Below are positions 1 through 7,492 of a stretch of 8,058 bases of DNA, one piece after another. The translations under genes were made by a program, and so were the position numbers. The notes beneath the pieces were generated by a model. That model was not told the DNA's origin, made no database searches, and was given only the letters and a program-made list of their open reading frames with translations. The stretch is from JAGVPT01 sp964384415 (GTDB lineage: Bacteria; Bacteroidota; Ignavibacteria; UBA10030; UBA8401): positions 1 to 8,058 of the forward strand of contig CAYLMV010000151.1 in the NCBI GenBank assembly GCA_964384415.1. The letters run 5' to 3'. Position 1 is the first letter of the stretch. Every line of letters begins with the position of its first letter.

Positions 1-1389
1 GGTATTCTTGATGATCACCCCACCGGTTGCCGCAAACGGGGTTATCCATTCTTCAGTCGACGAGGTGCGGGCAGTTGATGTGTTGTATTGGAGGGTTGCA
101 TTCGCGCCGTATGTAATAACTCCAGCTGTAACCGCAACTGTTGCGGTTCCTTCCATGGATAGAATGCCGTTCACCGTTGGTGTGGTGGCAAATGTTTTTG
201 CCGCGGAACCGGAGAGTGTCAGGTTAGCATACGTTGTAACACGACACGTTTGAGCTGCGCCATTGTAGTTTACAGTATTGCCCGCAGAAGTCGCTGTCAA
301 CGTCGGCGTTATTGCCGCTGCGTTGCTGTAGCTCAATGTTGAATTGACGCCCTGGGTCCATGCTCCTGTACCAGCTCCGAGATCTGATGCAGTGACATTG
401 CCGTTATTGGTAACAGTAATACCTGTATTGATAGTCACTGTTCCCGTGATCGTCAGATTGGCCGTTGCATTGATCGTGTGATTTGCGCTGATGGTCATCG
501 GTGGTGCGATCGATCCTGTTCCGTCCATCGTGGCCGCAGCTCCGCTTAGTGTGACAACCCCCGATCCGTTTAGCGATCCGTTCACCGTGAGGTTTGCGGA
601 AACCGTTGTCGCAAAGGTCCCGACGCTGAATACGCTGTTCGCCGTGATGTCACCGATGGTCAAGGTTGCTGTAGTGAACGCTGCGCCAGAGGTAACTCCG
701 GTTGAATTATTGATTTTCAAAATCCCTAAGGACGAAACTCCGCCGTAGAGGAAAACCGTTTGCGCACTCGTTCCATTCAAATTGATGATACTTGTCGCGG
801 GTGGAGTTGTGAACCCCCCGCCGACTGCGCCTGCACCATTGTCCAAGTTTCCGCCGATATTGATCGTTCCCGCGCCGGTAATGTCGACATGGTTTCTGGC
901 AAAAACGCCAGGCATCGTAAGATTTCCTGCAATTGAAATGTTTCCAGTTGAAAGAGTGAGAATACAATCACGGGTGTTCCCTCCGGTATTGGCCATGGTT
1001 AATGAGGCCGCGGTGAGAGTCCCTGCGCCGACTGCCAAGGTGTAATTGACGGCGTTCGAAGGAGCATTTATCGTCACCGCTCCGCCGACCGTGAGAGAAT
1101 TTGCCCCGCTGATCGTGACAGTCGTGGCAGTTGCACCTCCCGTATAGGTAAGCGAAGCACAACTCGCGGCAACATTGACAGTGACCGTAATGCCGCTGTT
1201 AATGACCACATCGTCAGCGGACGTCGGGACAGCCGCGCCTCCCCACGTAGTAGTGCTGTTCCAGTTACCGTTTGCGCTCGCTGTGCGGGTTGCAGCGAAG
1301 AGCGGCACAGTTGCGGCGGCAAACGTGAAAAGTAACCCCGTCGTTAGCAGGACGAGATGCAGAAGCGATATGTGAGATATTTTCTTCAT
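1..1389 (-). CDS. Large secreted beta-helix-like surface protein, N-terminal 463 residues (C-terminus beyond left edge)
   Basis: The reading frame is open without a stop from the ATG at 1389 to the left edge. Residues 1-32 look like a Sec signal peptide: a KK start, a hydrophobic core, then a likely cut after LFA. Residues 39-63 carry W43, W49-G50, P55, D59-D60 and V61-x-I63, a signature I associate with the mature N-terminus of large FCB-group surface proteins. The rest is Thr/Ser/Gly/Asn/Ala-rich, with alternating short beta strands such as NLTVNGSLNGSG, NLTITGTVTINTG and NLTLSGSAAKTF, as in right-handed beta-helix adhesins. No catalytic motif is visible. The ATG lies 8 bp after the barrel gene's stop, with no clear Shine-Dalgarno sequence, so translation may be coupled. 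A C-terminal type IX sorting domain would be expected but lies outside the window. The exact role (adhesin, S-layer-like or matrix) is not determinable. Confidence 0.85.
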   Translation of the reverse strand, partial: MKKISHISLLHLVLLTTGLLFTFAAATVPLFAATRTASANGNWNSTTTWGGAAVPTSADDVVINSGITVTVNVAASCASLTYTGGATATTVTISGANSLTVGGAVTINAPSNAVNYTLAVGAGTLTAASLTMANTGGNTRDCILTLSTGNISIAGNLTMPGVFARNHVDITGAGTINIGGNLDNGAGAVGGGFTTPPATSIINLNGTSAQTVFLYGGVSSLGILKINNSTGVTSGAAFTTATLTIGDITANSVFSVGTFATTVSANLTVNGSLNGSGVVTLSGAAATMDGTGSIAPPMTISANHTINATANLTITGTVTINTGITVTNNGNVTASDLGAGTGAWTQGVNSTLSYSNAAAITPTLTATSAGNTVNYNGAAQTCRVTTYANLTLSGSAAKTFATTPTVNGILSMEGTATVAVTAGVITYGANATLQYNTSTARTSSTEEWITPFAATGGVIIKNT

Positions 1390-1397
1390 CTTGGTGT

Positions 1398-4300
1398 TTA
1401 AAAGGAATTAAATATCTTTTCGGTGAACTTCATCCCTACCGTCACATAGGGGCCCTTCGACCAGTACGTGTAATCTATCAAATCACGATCTTTGTTTCCA
1501 ACGAAATTGTAGCCGACTGCTACGTGNNNNNNNNNNNNNNNNNNNNNNNNNNNNNNNNNNNNNNNNNNNNNNNNNNNNNNNNNNNNNNNNNNNNNNNNNN
1601 NNNNNNNNNNNNNNNNNNNNNNNNNNAACGGTTCGACGAACGTATGGAGGGAAACGATCGAGGCGTCGTACGAAGTCTGGGGAGATACCATGCCGTTGAA
1701 CTCCACTTTCTGTTCGAACTTGCCGATTGCGTTGAGCCAGTCCCATGAGACGGGGCGATACGCAAGACCGATGGCATTGTGGAATTGTTTCAGAACACCG
1801 CTCGAGAGGGCTACGCCGACAACGTTTGCCTGATCAGCCGTCAGTGTGCCTCCCGAGAATCCGTTGGACGTCGACGATGATTGCGAGCGAACTTCTTCGT
1901 AGTATGTCATCTTGTCGATAAGCGTAAAGTCGCGGGCAATCCGCAAATCTCCGCCGAACGTGAGGTTTCGTTTCTTGCTCTGGCCGTCATTCGCAAGTTC
2001 CCCCTTAATGCTCGCTTTATAGGGACTCTTCGGAAGGAATTCCAGGCCGGCTGAGAATGCATCGTGATCGGGGGTTGAAGTCTCGAGGACGTTCCGGTCA
2101 AGATTGCGGGTTCTTTCATAGAGGAGTTCGGAGGTCAGATCGTCGGTGATTTTCGTCGTGTTCTTCAATCCGATGCTTGCCTGGTTCCGGCTGCCGCTGA
2201 TTCCGTTGCCGAGCTCGTACCTGCCGGTGACTGTCGTTCCGAATCCAACCGATGAGCTCACGCCGAACAGAGAAGAACTTCCTCCGCCCTGGTAGACTTT
2301 TTCCTGCAGTGTCAGCGTCACCGGGTCGATGATGCGGTAGTCCGCGCCGATCGTCCCGACGGAAGGCTGGATGGCATTGTTGTCCGAAGAGCTCAGGTTT
2401 CGCTCATACTCGCCCGTCACGTTGAAGCGGCTGGATGCTTTCAGGGTCGACTTGGCATCGATCAACGTCGATTGGCGTTTGTCGGAAGGAAGCGAATCTG
2501 AAGAAATGCTCTCGTACTTATCGTTCTCCACTCTGAGTGACGTGCTCAGGATTCCGCCGAACGTATGCTCGACCGAACCTGAAACGGAATTTGTATTTAC
2601 CTCGGCGCCGCCTGACTGCTGTGTCGTCTTGTAATAATCGCTCTGGAGTTTCGTATCGGAGATCCCTTCATACGAACCGCCGACGCCGTAACGCTCGGTG
2701 CTCGTTCCGCCCAGACCATCGCTCAGTCCGCCGCTGCCGACGGTCGGATTGACAAACCCTGCATCCACTTTGCGGAAGTACGACTTAAGATCCATCTTCT
2801 CAACCGGCGAGCCGCCAACCTCTACGTTCCAGGCCGCACCCTTCTGCGTGTTGTCCTGACCCTGGGCAACTTCGCCGGCGGCGTGGAGCGACGAGCCGAT
2901 AGCGTAGTTCGTATTCAAGCCGAGGAGCGTGTAGTTCTTCGGTTCCCGCTGTTCCGTTACCGCTGTCGCGCCGACCTTCAAGCCCTTGGCGATTTCCTTC
3001 TCGCCCTGACCGCCGACGACGTAGTTGTCCGGAATTCCTGATTGGGATTCGTACGCGATCACGATGTATACCGGGTTCCCATTATCGTCGATGCTCGGAA
3101 CGGGCTGTTTGAAGAACAATGTTCCCTGGATGTAGTCGATATCATAATCGTTGATCCTTGCTTTCTCGAGCCGGTTCAAAACAACTTCGGAGTGAAGCTT
3201 ATCGCGCACTTCGATGCGGACTTTCTCAGATCCCTGGACAACATTGCTGTTTCCGAGGAAGTAGAAGCCGGAGATGCCTTCTCCGCGAATCTCGGTCTGC
3301 ACAACTTTGCGATCGGTTACGGTGGCAAAGATGTCTGCCTTTTGACCGTTCGATTCAAGATGAGATTTCACACCGGTGAAGGTGCGGTCGTATCGGGCAA
3401 GTTCATTCTGTGCAAACGCCGTATTGAAATCTCCGAACATCAGGTATGAGCGATTGCGTTCAAGCTTCACGTAGAGCGGGCTGCTTGTCTGTGCCGTATA
3501 GTCGACAGTGCTGTTGTCGCCGTACACTGAGTAGAGAATATCCGGATCGAGCTCCTTGAAGAGCCGGTCGCTTTGCATTCTCTGATTGTCATAGGAGGCC
3601 GTCAGAAGATAATTGCTCCAGATCGATCCGCGTCCGTAGAATGCGAGCCTGCCGTCCGCATGGACTCCGTTGTCAATCGTGTTTGCGCTCTTCAACGATG
3701 CAAAGGAACTGTCTGTCATCTCGCCGCCGGTGCGGAGTGAATTGACCGAACCGTTGGCGGAGCCGACGAGCATGAGCGGCTCGACCGGTGTTTCGAATTC
3801 GAGTTCTCTTGTCGCTCTTGCGCTTCCCCACGTCGCCGTGATTGTCGCCACTGCCGATCTGGCCGGAGCCTGAAGATCGATCGAGACTGATCCGTTCTCG
3901 ATCTTGCGCTGGATCCCGTCCTGGTTCGGATCCATATCCTGCGAAATGATGCTTCCCGTGTCGGATTTCACCGAGATAATATAGTCTGAGGGAATTGCAA
4001 CTCCGAACGTATCTCGTACGATGAGATCAAAGTGAGTGATTGATTTGCCGTCGGCGAGCAGTGTGCGCGATGAAGTATTGATATCAATAGAAGCAGGTTG
4101 ACCCGCTATGTGAACGCGGATTGAATCTGCCTCAGGGCTTCCATTGATATAGGAAATCTTGAACACGACATCGCCGGCAGATACCGGAATGCCGAGGAAG
4201 TCGCAGACTCCGTCAACACGAACGATGCCCGTATCCACTGCAACGCCGTTTGCCTGCAACTGCACCTTACGCCCCGCCGCGCCATTGATGATCACCGCCT

Positions 4301-4421
4301 GCCGCGTCAGCATGCTGACCGTGTTCGGTTTGGGCTCAACAATAGAGAGCCTCTGGCCGAACGCAGCAGCGGCTGCGGTAAGAAGGGCGATCAGGCAATA
4401 TGTGAGTTGGCGGATTTTCAT
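1398..4421 (-). CDS. Outer-membrane beta-barrel protein with N-terminal Ig-like domains (contains a 100-N assembly gap)
   Basis: This is about 1000 residues as assembled. Residues 1-22 form a signal peptide ending AAAAAFG|Q; Cys9 is inside the hydrophobic core and is not a lipobox. Residues 24-105 look like a small Ig-like domain (a G-x-x-V-x-L-x-x-N-G pattern). Residues 108-210 look like a Big_1/invasin-type Ig domain (LLADGKS...D..G). Residues 290-460 contain the most conserved-looking block (LYSVYGDNS, SYLMFGDFNTAF, LARYDRTFTG, GSEKVRIEVRD, DYDIDY.QGTLFF, NPVYIVIAYE). I recognise this block from large outer-membrane proteins encoded beside DUF11 proteins. From about 460 on, alternating polar/aromatic strands indicate a long beta-barrel ending in Phe, as outer-membrane proteins often do. 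The residues around 932-965 are unknown because of the Ns. It sits 48 bp after the DUF11 gene and 8 bp before the surface-protein gene. It may be an anchor or export pore for them, but this is inferred and no enzymatic function is suggested. Confidence 0.85.
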   Translation of the reverse strand: MKIRQLTYCLIALLTAAAAAFGQRLSIVEPKPNTVSMLTRQAVIINGAAGRKVQLQANGVAVDTGIVRVDGVCDFLGIPVSAGDVVFKISYINGSPEADSIRVHIAGQPASIDINTSSRTLLADGKSITHFDLIVRDTFGVAIPSDYIISVKSDTGSIISQDMDPNQDGIQRKIENGSVSIDLQAPARSAVATITATWGSARATRELEFETPVEPLMLVGSANGSVNSLRTGGEMTDSSFASLKSANTIDNGVHADGRLAFYGRGSIWSNYLLTASYDNQRMQSDRLFKELDPDILYSVYGDNSTVDYTAQTSSPLYVKLERNRSYLMFGDFNTAFAQNELARYDRTFTGVKSHLESNGQKADIFATVTDRKVVQTEIRGEGISGFYFLGNSNVVQGSEKVRIEVRDKLHSEVVLNRLEKARINDYDIDYIQGTLFFKQPVPSIDDNGNPVYIVIAYESQSGIPDNYVVGGQGEKEIAKGLKVGATAVTEQREPKNYTLLGLNTNYAIGSSLHAAGEVAQGQDNTQKGAAWNVEVGGSPVEKMDLKSYFRKVDAGFVNPTVGSGGLSDGLGGTSTERYGVGGSYEGISDTKLQSDYYKTTQQSGGAEVNTNSVSGSVEHTFGGILSTSLRVENDKYESISSDSLPSDKRQSTLIDAKSTLKASSRFNVTGEYERNLSSSDNNAIQPSVGTIGADYRIIDPVTLTLQEKVYQGGGSSSLFGVSSSVGFGTTVTGRYELGNGISGSRNQASIGLKNTTKITDDLTSELLYERTRNLDRNVLETSTPDHDAFSAGLEFLPKSPYKASIKGELANDGQSKKRNLTFGGDLRIARDFTLIDKMTYYEEVRSQSSSTSNGFSGGTLTADQANVVGVALSSGVLKQFHNAIGLAYRPVSWDWLNAIGKFEQKVEFNGMVSPQTSYDASIVSLHTFVEPXXXXXXXXXXXXXXXXXXXXXXXXXXXXXXXXXXHVAVGYNFVGNKDRDLIDYTYWSKGPYVTVGMKFTEKIFNSF
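1527..1626. other. Assembly gap (100 Ns)
   Basis: Exactly 100 consecutive Ns, the conventional size for a scaffold gap of unknown length. It falls inside the C-terminal barrel region of the outer-membrane protein gene. The flanking sequence reads in a sensible frame on both sides (HTFVEP before, HVAVGYNF after). The frames happen to join across 100 bases, but the real length is not known. Confidence 0.98.
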
Positions 4422-4432
4422 TTTCTAGTGAA

Positions 4433-4457
4433 GCTGCTCGGTATTACTCCGAGCAGC
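4433..4457 (-). promoter_or_regulatory. Intercistronic hairpin between the DUF11 and barrel genes
   Basis: A perfect inverted repeat: arms GCTGCTCGG and CCGAGCAGC (9 bp, GC-rich) around a 7-nt loop. It fills most of the 48-bp space between the DUF11 stop (4470-4472) and the barrel ATG (4421). On the transcribed strand no T-run follows; the next bases are TTCACTAGAAA and then ATG. It is therefore not a classic intrinsic terminator. An mRNA processing or stability element, or one that limits translation of the downstream gene, fits better. Its function is inferred. Confidence 0.6.
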
Positions 4458-4469
4458 CCCGATGAACTG

Positions 4470-6320
4470 TTACTGGACAGTTGTTGCGTAGTGAATAATT
4501 CTGCTTGCGCCTGCTGCCAGGGAATTGATGGTGATGACGACGCCCGATCCGTTCGTTACGATGGAGCCGTAGGTTCCGGCGCTTCCACCCGGAATCGCGA
4601 ACGTATGGTCGGAACCGTCATTGATCGTTGCCGATGTCGGTGGATTCGTGTAGCCGCCGGTGGCGGAGACGTTATCCGTGATGACCACAGTCGACGCGGC
4701 GCCCGTGCCAGTATTCTTCACGTAGATGTAGTAGGTAACCGTACCGCCTGGTACAACCGATACCGTGGCTCCGTTGCCGATGCTGTCCGCCGGGTTGATG
4801 ACGCGCGCCCGTTGAACAACCAGGTTCGGAAGAAGTGGAGTCACTGTTCCGCCGACCGCTTCGCCGCTGACCGTTGCAGAGTCTCGTGCAGAAGAAATCT
4901 GCAGAATCAGGTGCACCGTTGCGCCGCTAAGTCCTGATGGGACTTTTGTGCGGATATAGATTGTCGTATCTGTGTTCCGCGCGATCGTCGGGGTGGTGAC
5001 ATATTGGGCGCTGGCGTAGGTTGGGTTGTTGAAGCGCGGGTCGGTTCCGGGTGTGTAGACGTGGTCCGAACCAGACTCCCAGTAGTAACCTTCTGTCCAG
5101 GAGCCTTCCGATGCCGAAACGAACTTAATCGTGTATGCATCTGAACCGTTGCTGTTGTTCTTGATGATCCATTTTACTGTGATCGAATCGCCTGCCTGTG
5201 CTGAAATTGCTGTATCGGCAAGGGCGGCAGTTCTGGTCGTGGAGAACGCCTTGAATGCGTAGTTCGCAGTGCTGAAGGTTGAGGTCTTCACCCGCGTCTG
5301 GGTCAGGCCGTTCGTCGCATTCTGCTTGTAGATGATGCCAAAGGAACCGAGCGAGGTCGGCGTTCCTTCAACGAGAGAAGCAGAGTTAGAAACTGAGAGA
5401 ATCAGAGGATTTGTGACGCTCAGCTGAGTGCTGTTCGCCGCAATGTTTCCGACGGAGTAGACCGCGTAGGTTCCGTTGTTCACCCAGTTTGCGGAGCTTT
5501 GCGAGCTGTATGACATGTTCGCGGGGTACGTCACGAAAACTTTTGCACCCGTATCAGCAGCGGCGCCGGTGTTGTTGTATTTGATGACATAGCTAAGCGT
5601 ATCACCGGGGCGAACGCTCGGCCGGAGCGGCGTCGCGGTAATATCATAGATGGACTGCACGATCGTCGTTGTCGTGGTGCCGCTGGCATTGAATGTTGCA
5701 TGGTAGAGCCCGTTGCCAATCGGTATCTTGTTCGGACCGACCGTGATCGCGGAGTCGGCGAGTGTATCGCGGGTCGAACGGCTTCGGAAAGTTCCGACGA
5801 TCGTGGCGTTGTTATACGAATTGAAAGACGCGTCGTACTTAATGTAGAGCTTCGCCCAGACGTTGACGTTCCCGTCAGCCGGGATCGTGTCGCGGAGGAC
5901 GTTCTTGGCCGATCCGCCGAGCGCTGCGGTCAAGCCTGCATTCGAATAGTAGCCGACGCTGTCCATCTTGCTCAGATCGGTCGGCGCAAGTTCCACGGCG
6001 TATGCATCGCCGTAGTTTCCGGTGTTTGCCACTGTCAATTGGTAGACAACATAGCTGCTGTCGACTCCGGTTTGTGCGCCGGTATTGACGGTGACTGTCG
6101 AAACCGGTTTGTACGCGACGTAAATGTTCAGCGCAGTTGCTGATGCATTGTAGGTCGGTCCGGAACCGGTTTGGTCGGTATAGGTGGCGCTGGCATTGCT
6201 TGTAATGACCGTTCCTGCTCGCGTACCGGCAGCGTAGGAACTCTCTCCCGCCACAACCAACAGAAGAACGAATGCGACAAGCATCGTTCCGAGTTGCGAG
6301 AACAGATTGTGCGTTCTCAT
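4470..6320 (-). CDS. Secreted DUF11-type repeat protein
   Basis: 616 residues starting at the ATG at 6320. AAGGAG lies just upstream, and this start puts the signal peptide at the N-terminus (MRTHNLFSQL, then a hydrophobic stretch at 11-25, likely cut after SSYA/A). A longer frame from 6413 would bury the signal peptide behind 31 polar residues. The mature start AGTRAGTVITSNASATYTD is typical of DUF11-family secreted proteins. At least four beta-sandwich modules can be read at roughly 75-195, 225-315, 365-490 and 498-616. Each shows a PGD/GDS-x-x-Y/W...V.NTG/NNTG core, for example RPGDTLSYVIKYNNTG and VPGGTVTYYIYVKNTGTG. The C-terminal module is the clearest DUF11 match. No catalytic motif, transmembrane anchor or sorting motif is seen. 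It is the first gene of the three-gene surface cluster and is probably a structural or surface component. Confidence 0.88.
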   Translation of the reverse strand: MRTHNLFSQLGTMLVAFVLLLVVAGESSYAAGTRAGTVITSNASATYTDQTGSGPTYNASATALNIYVAYKPVSTVTVNTGAQTGVDSSYVVYQLTVANTGNYGDAYAVELAPTDLSKMDSVGYYSNAGLTAALGGSAKNVLRDTIPADGNVNVWAKLYIKYDASFNSYNNATIVGTFRSRSTRDTLADSAITVGPNKIPIGNGLYHATFNASGTTTTTIVQSIYDITATPLRPSVRPGDTLSYVIKYNNTGAAADTGAKVFVTYPANMSYSSQSSANWVNNGTYAVYSVGNIAANSTQLSVTNPLILSVSNSASLVEGTPTSLGSFGIIYKQNATNGLTQTRVKTSTFSTANYAFKAFSTTRTAALADTAISAQAGDSITVKWIIKNNSNGSDAYTIKFVSASEGSWTEGYYWESGSDHVYTPGTDPRFNNPTYASAQYVTTPTIARNTDTTIYIRTKVPSGLSGATVHLILQISSARDSATVSGEAVGGTVTPLLPNLVVQRARVINPADSIGNGATVSVVPGGTVTYYIYVKNTGTGAASTVVITDNVSATGGYTNPPTSATINDGSDHTFAIPGGSAGTYGSIVTNGSGVVITINSLAAGASRIIHYATTVQ

Positions 6321-6326
6321 GTTTGT

Positions 6327-6334
6327 ATCTCCTT
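6327..6334 (-). promoter_or_regulatory. Ribosome-binding site of the DUF11 gene
   Basis: The minus strand reads AAAGGAGATACAAAC before the ATG at 6320, a strong Shine-Dalgarno at normal spacing. It decides the start in favour of 6320 over the in-frame upstream ATG at 6413, which has only a weak GAAAG upstream. Confidence 0.75.
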
Positions 6335-6430
6335 TATGGGGTGTGTGGTTGTTAGTGATGTAGTGTTGTTTATTTTTCGAGCCTTCGTTTGATGTGTTAA
6401 TTCTTGTTTCCATTTTGTTTGCTTTCAGTT

Positions 6431-6461
6431 AGTATAGGATGGTTGATTTAAGATCGTGCAA
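6431..6461 (-). promoter_or_regulatory. Candidate promoter of the surface operon
   Basis: The minus strand carries TTGCAC (6456-6461) and TATACT (6431-6436) separated by 19 nt, a sigma70-like pair with a slightly long spacer. It would give a leader of roughly 100 nt before the DUF11 start. No Bacteroidetes-type TAnnTTTG box was seen here. The call rests on consensus resemblance only. Confidence 0.3.
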
Positions 6462-6478
6462 CTTCACAGAGGCCGCAG

Positions 6479-6499
6479 TTAAGGGGGTTGTGCATCCAT
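6479..6499 (-). CDS. Possible six-codon leader ORF (MDAQPP-stop)
   Basis: On the minus strand an ATG at 6499 is preceded by AGGAG (6508-6512) with an 8-nt spacer, as good a ribosome-binding site as those of the flanking real genes. It encodes only Met-Asp-Ala-Gln-Pro-Pro before TAA. Pro-Pro followed by a stop is a known difficult context for ribosomes. It lies about 60 bp after the regulator's stop and about 160 bp before the DUF11 start. It could be a stalling leader peptide, the remnant of a gene start, or chance. If the candidate promoter at 6431-6461 is the true one, this ORF would be only on read-through transcripts from the regulator gene. Confidence 0.3.
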   Translation of the reverse strand: MDAQPP

Positions 6500-6560
6500 G
6501 ATCAGATCTCCTATTGTTATGTTGTTGTTCATTTGATTGTCTCTTTGTCTTCTGATAATT

Positions 6561-7484
6561 CTAATTTCTTTTTTCATCCGCTGAATTTGACTGATACACG
6601 GCGACATCATGCTGGACGTTGGCGAAATCTTTGAAGGTCGCGCAGTGTTTGTCACAGGAGACCGGGGATGCCGACGCCGCTTTGGCTCTCGCCTGATCGT
6701 AGCCGCCGACGATGACTCGCGCGCCGAGCGGGGCAGCCGTTTCAATCACTTGAGTGATTTTGTTTACGAAGCTCTCGCTGTTTGAGATCTGAAAGGCGCA
6801 CACGAAAACGTAGTGCGGTTTCTTGCTCACGATCAGCTGATTGATAGTTTCGGTTGCGGCGCCAACACCGAGGTTCAACACTTCATACCCTTCGCTCTCA
6901 AGCAGTATGGCAAGAGCTTTCAGTTCGATATCATGCGCTGCGGGTTCAACCGTTGCGCAGATGGCTTTCTTTCCTGTTGGTGTCGGCTTCATGATGATGT
7001 CGGAAAGAAGAACGACTCCGTTCGAGAGCGCGTTGAACGCGAGCCGCATTTCGGCTGTGGAAAGTTTTCCCGAGATGTTGAGGTCTGATATTCTCTTTAT
7101 GGTTGGGCGAAGGATCTCGTCGAAAAGCAGTGGCAGCGTTAGACCATTCTTGTAGACCTCTGTGAACAGCTTCACCAGTTCGTCTTTTCTTCCGTTGATG
7201 GAGGCAGAGAAGCAAACGTTTGTCAGAACGTTGTATTCTTTTCTGGTGATGATGCGGCGGATGATGGCCTCATCGGTAGCGAACTGGGGATACAAGTTGA
7301 TGGGTGAAATTCCGTAGTTGTAGTCGGACATAAACTGGTAGAGATCTTCCGCACGGAATTTTCGGTGACCGCCTGGGGTGCGAAAACATTTCAACTTCCC
7401 TTCATCCGTCCAACGCTTGACTGTGGATTTGTCCACCTGAAGCATTTTCGAAACGTCCATCGTGTTGAAGAGTATTTCAGTCAT
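6561..7484 (-). CDS. HTH (MerR/excisionase-type) transcriptional regulator with cobalamin-binding-like sensor domain
   Basis: 307 residues. Residues 4-52 form the DNA-binding domain: FNTMDVSKMLQVDKSTVKRW followed by the wing motif RTPGGHRKFR (35-44), as in MerR/BldC/excisionase-like proteins. Residues 72-165 match the helical cap of B12-binding proteins, with LLFDEILRPTIKRISDL and SGKLSTAEMR. Residues 170-265 match the Rossmann-like B12-binding fold: HDIELKALAILLESEGYEVLNLG, then a VIVGG strand-turn at 257-261. This is the CarH/LitR-like architecture. Key cobalamin residues are altered: the D-x-H-x-x-G motif reads A182-A-H184-D-I-E187, and the cap W-x-x-x-E-H region has N136 in place of Trp and M146-R147 in place of E-H. 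AGGAG lies 8 nt before the start. It may regulate the adjacent surface operon and itself. Ligand is unknown. Confidence 0.88.
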   Translation of the reverse strand: MTEILFNTMDVSKMLQVDKSTVKRWTDEGKLKCFRTPGGHRKFRAEDLYQFMSDYNYGISPINLYPQFATDEAIIRRIITRKEYNVLTNVCFSASINGRKDELVKLFTEVYKNGLTLPLLFDEILRPTIKRISDLNISGKLSTAEMRLAFNALSNGVVLLSDIIMKPTPTGKKAICATVEPAAHDIELKALAILLESEGYEVLNLGVGAATETINQLIVSKKPHYVFVCAFQISNSESFVNKITQVIETAAPLGARVIVGGYDQARAKAASASPVSCDKHCATFKDFANVQHDVAVYQSNSADEKRN

Positions 7485-7492
7485 CTTTTTAT

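Noticed and set aside
3042..3449. 135-residue plus-strand open frame
   Set aside because: It is antisense to the conserved block of the barrel gene and has no domain of its own.
4407..4937. 176-residue plus-strand open frame
   Set aside because: It lies antiparallel over the DUF11 gene's 3' end and the barrel start, has Arg/Cys-rich low-quality composition, and no recognisable domain or ribosome-binding site.
5700..6143. 147-residue plus-strand open frame
   Set aside because: It is fully antisense to the DUF11 gene; the minus frame is clearly the coding one.
6321..6413. In-frame upstream start at 6413 for the DUF11 gene, giving 31 extra residues (METRINTSNEG...)
   Set aside because: It would put the signal peptide behind a polar stretch and has only a weak ribosome-binding site, whereas the ATG at 6320 has a strong AAGGAG and a proper signal peptide.
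6479..6745. 88-residue minus-strand frame ending in MDAQPP
   Set aside because: Most of it is an out-of-frame shadow of the regulator gene; only the last six codons with their own ribosome-binding site are worth noting.
6561..7484. Calling the regulator a CarH photoreceptor
   Set aside because: The layout fits, but the cap Trp and E-H pair and the D and G of D-x-H-x-x-G are not conserved, so light- or B12-sensing cannot be claimed.
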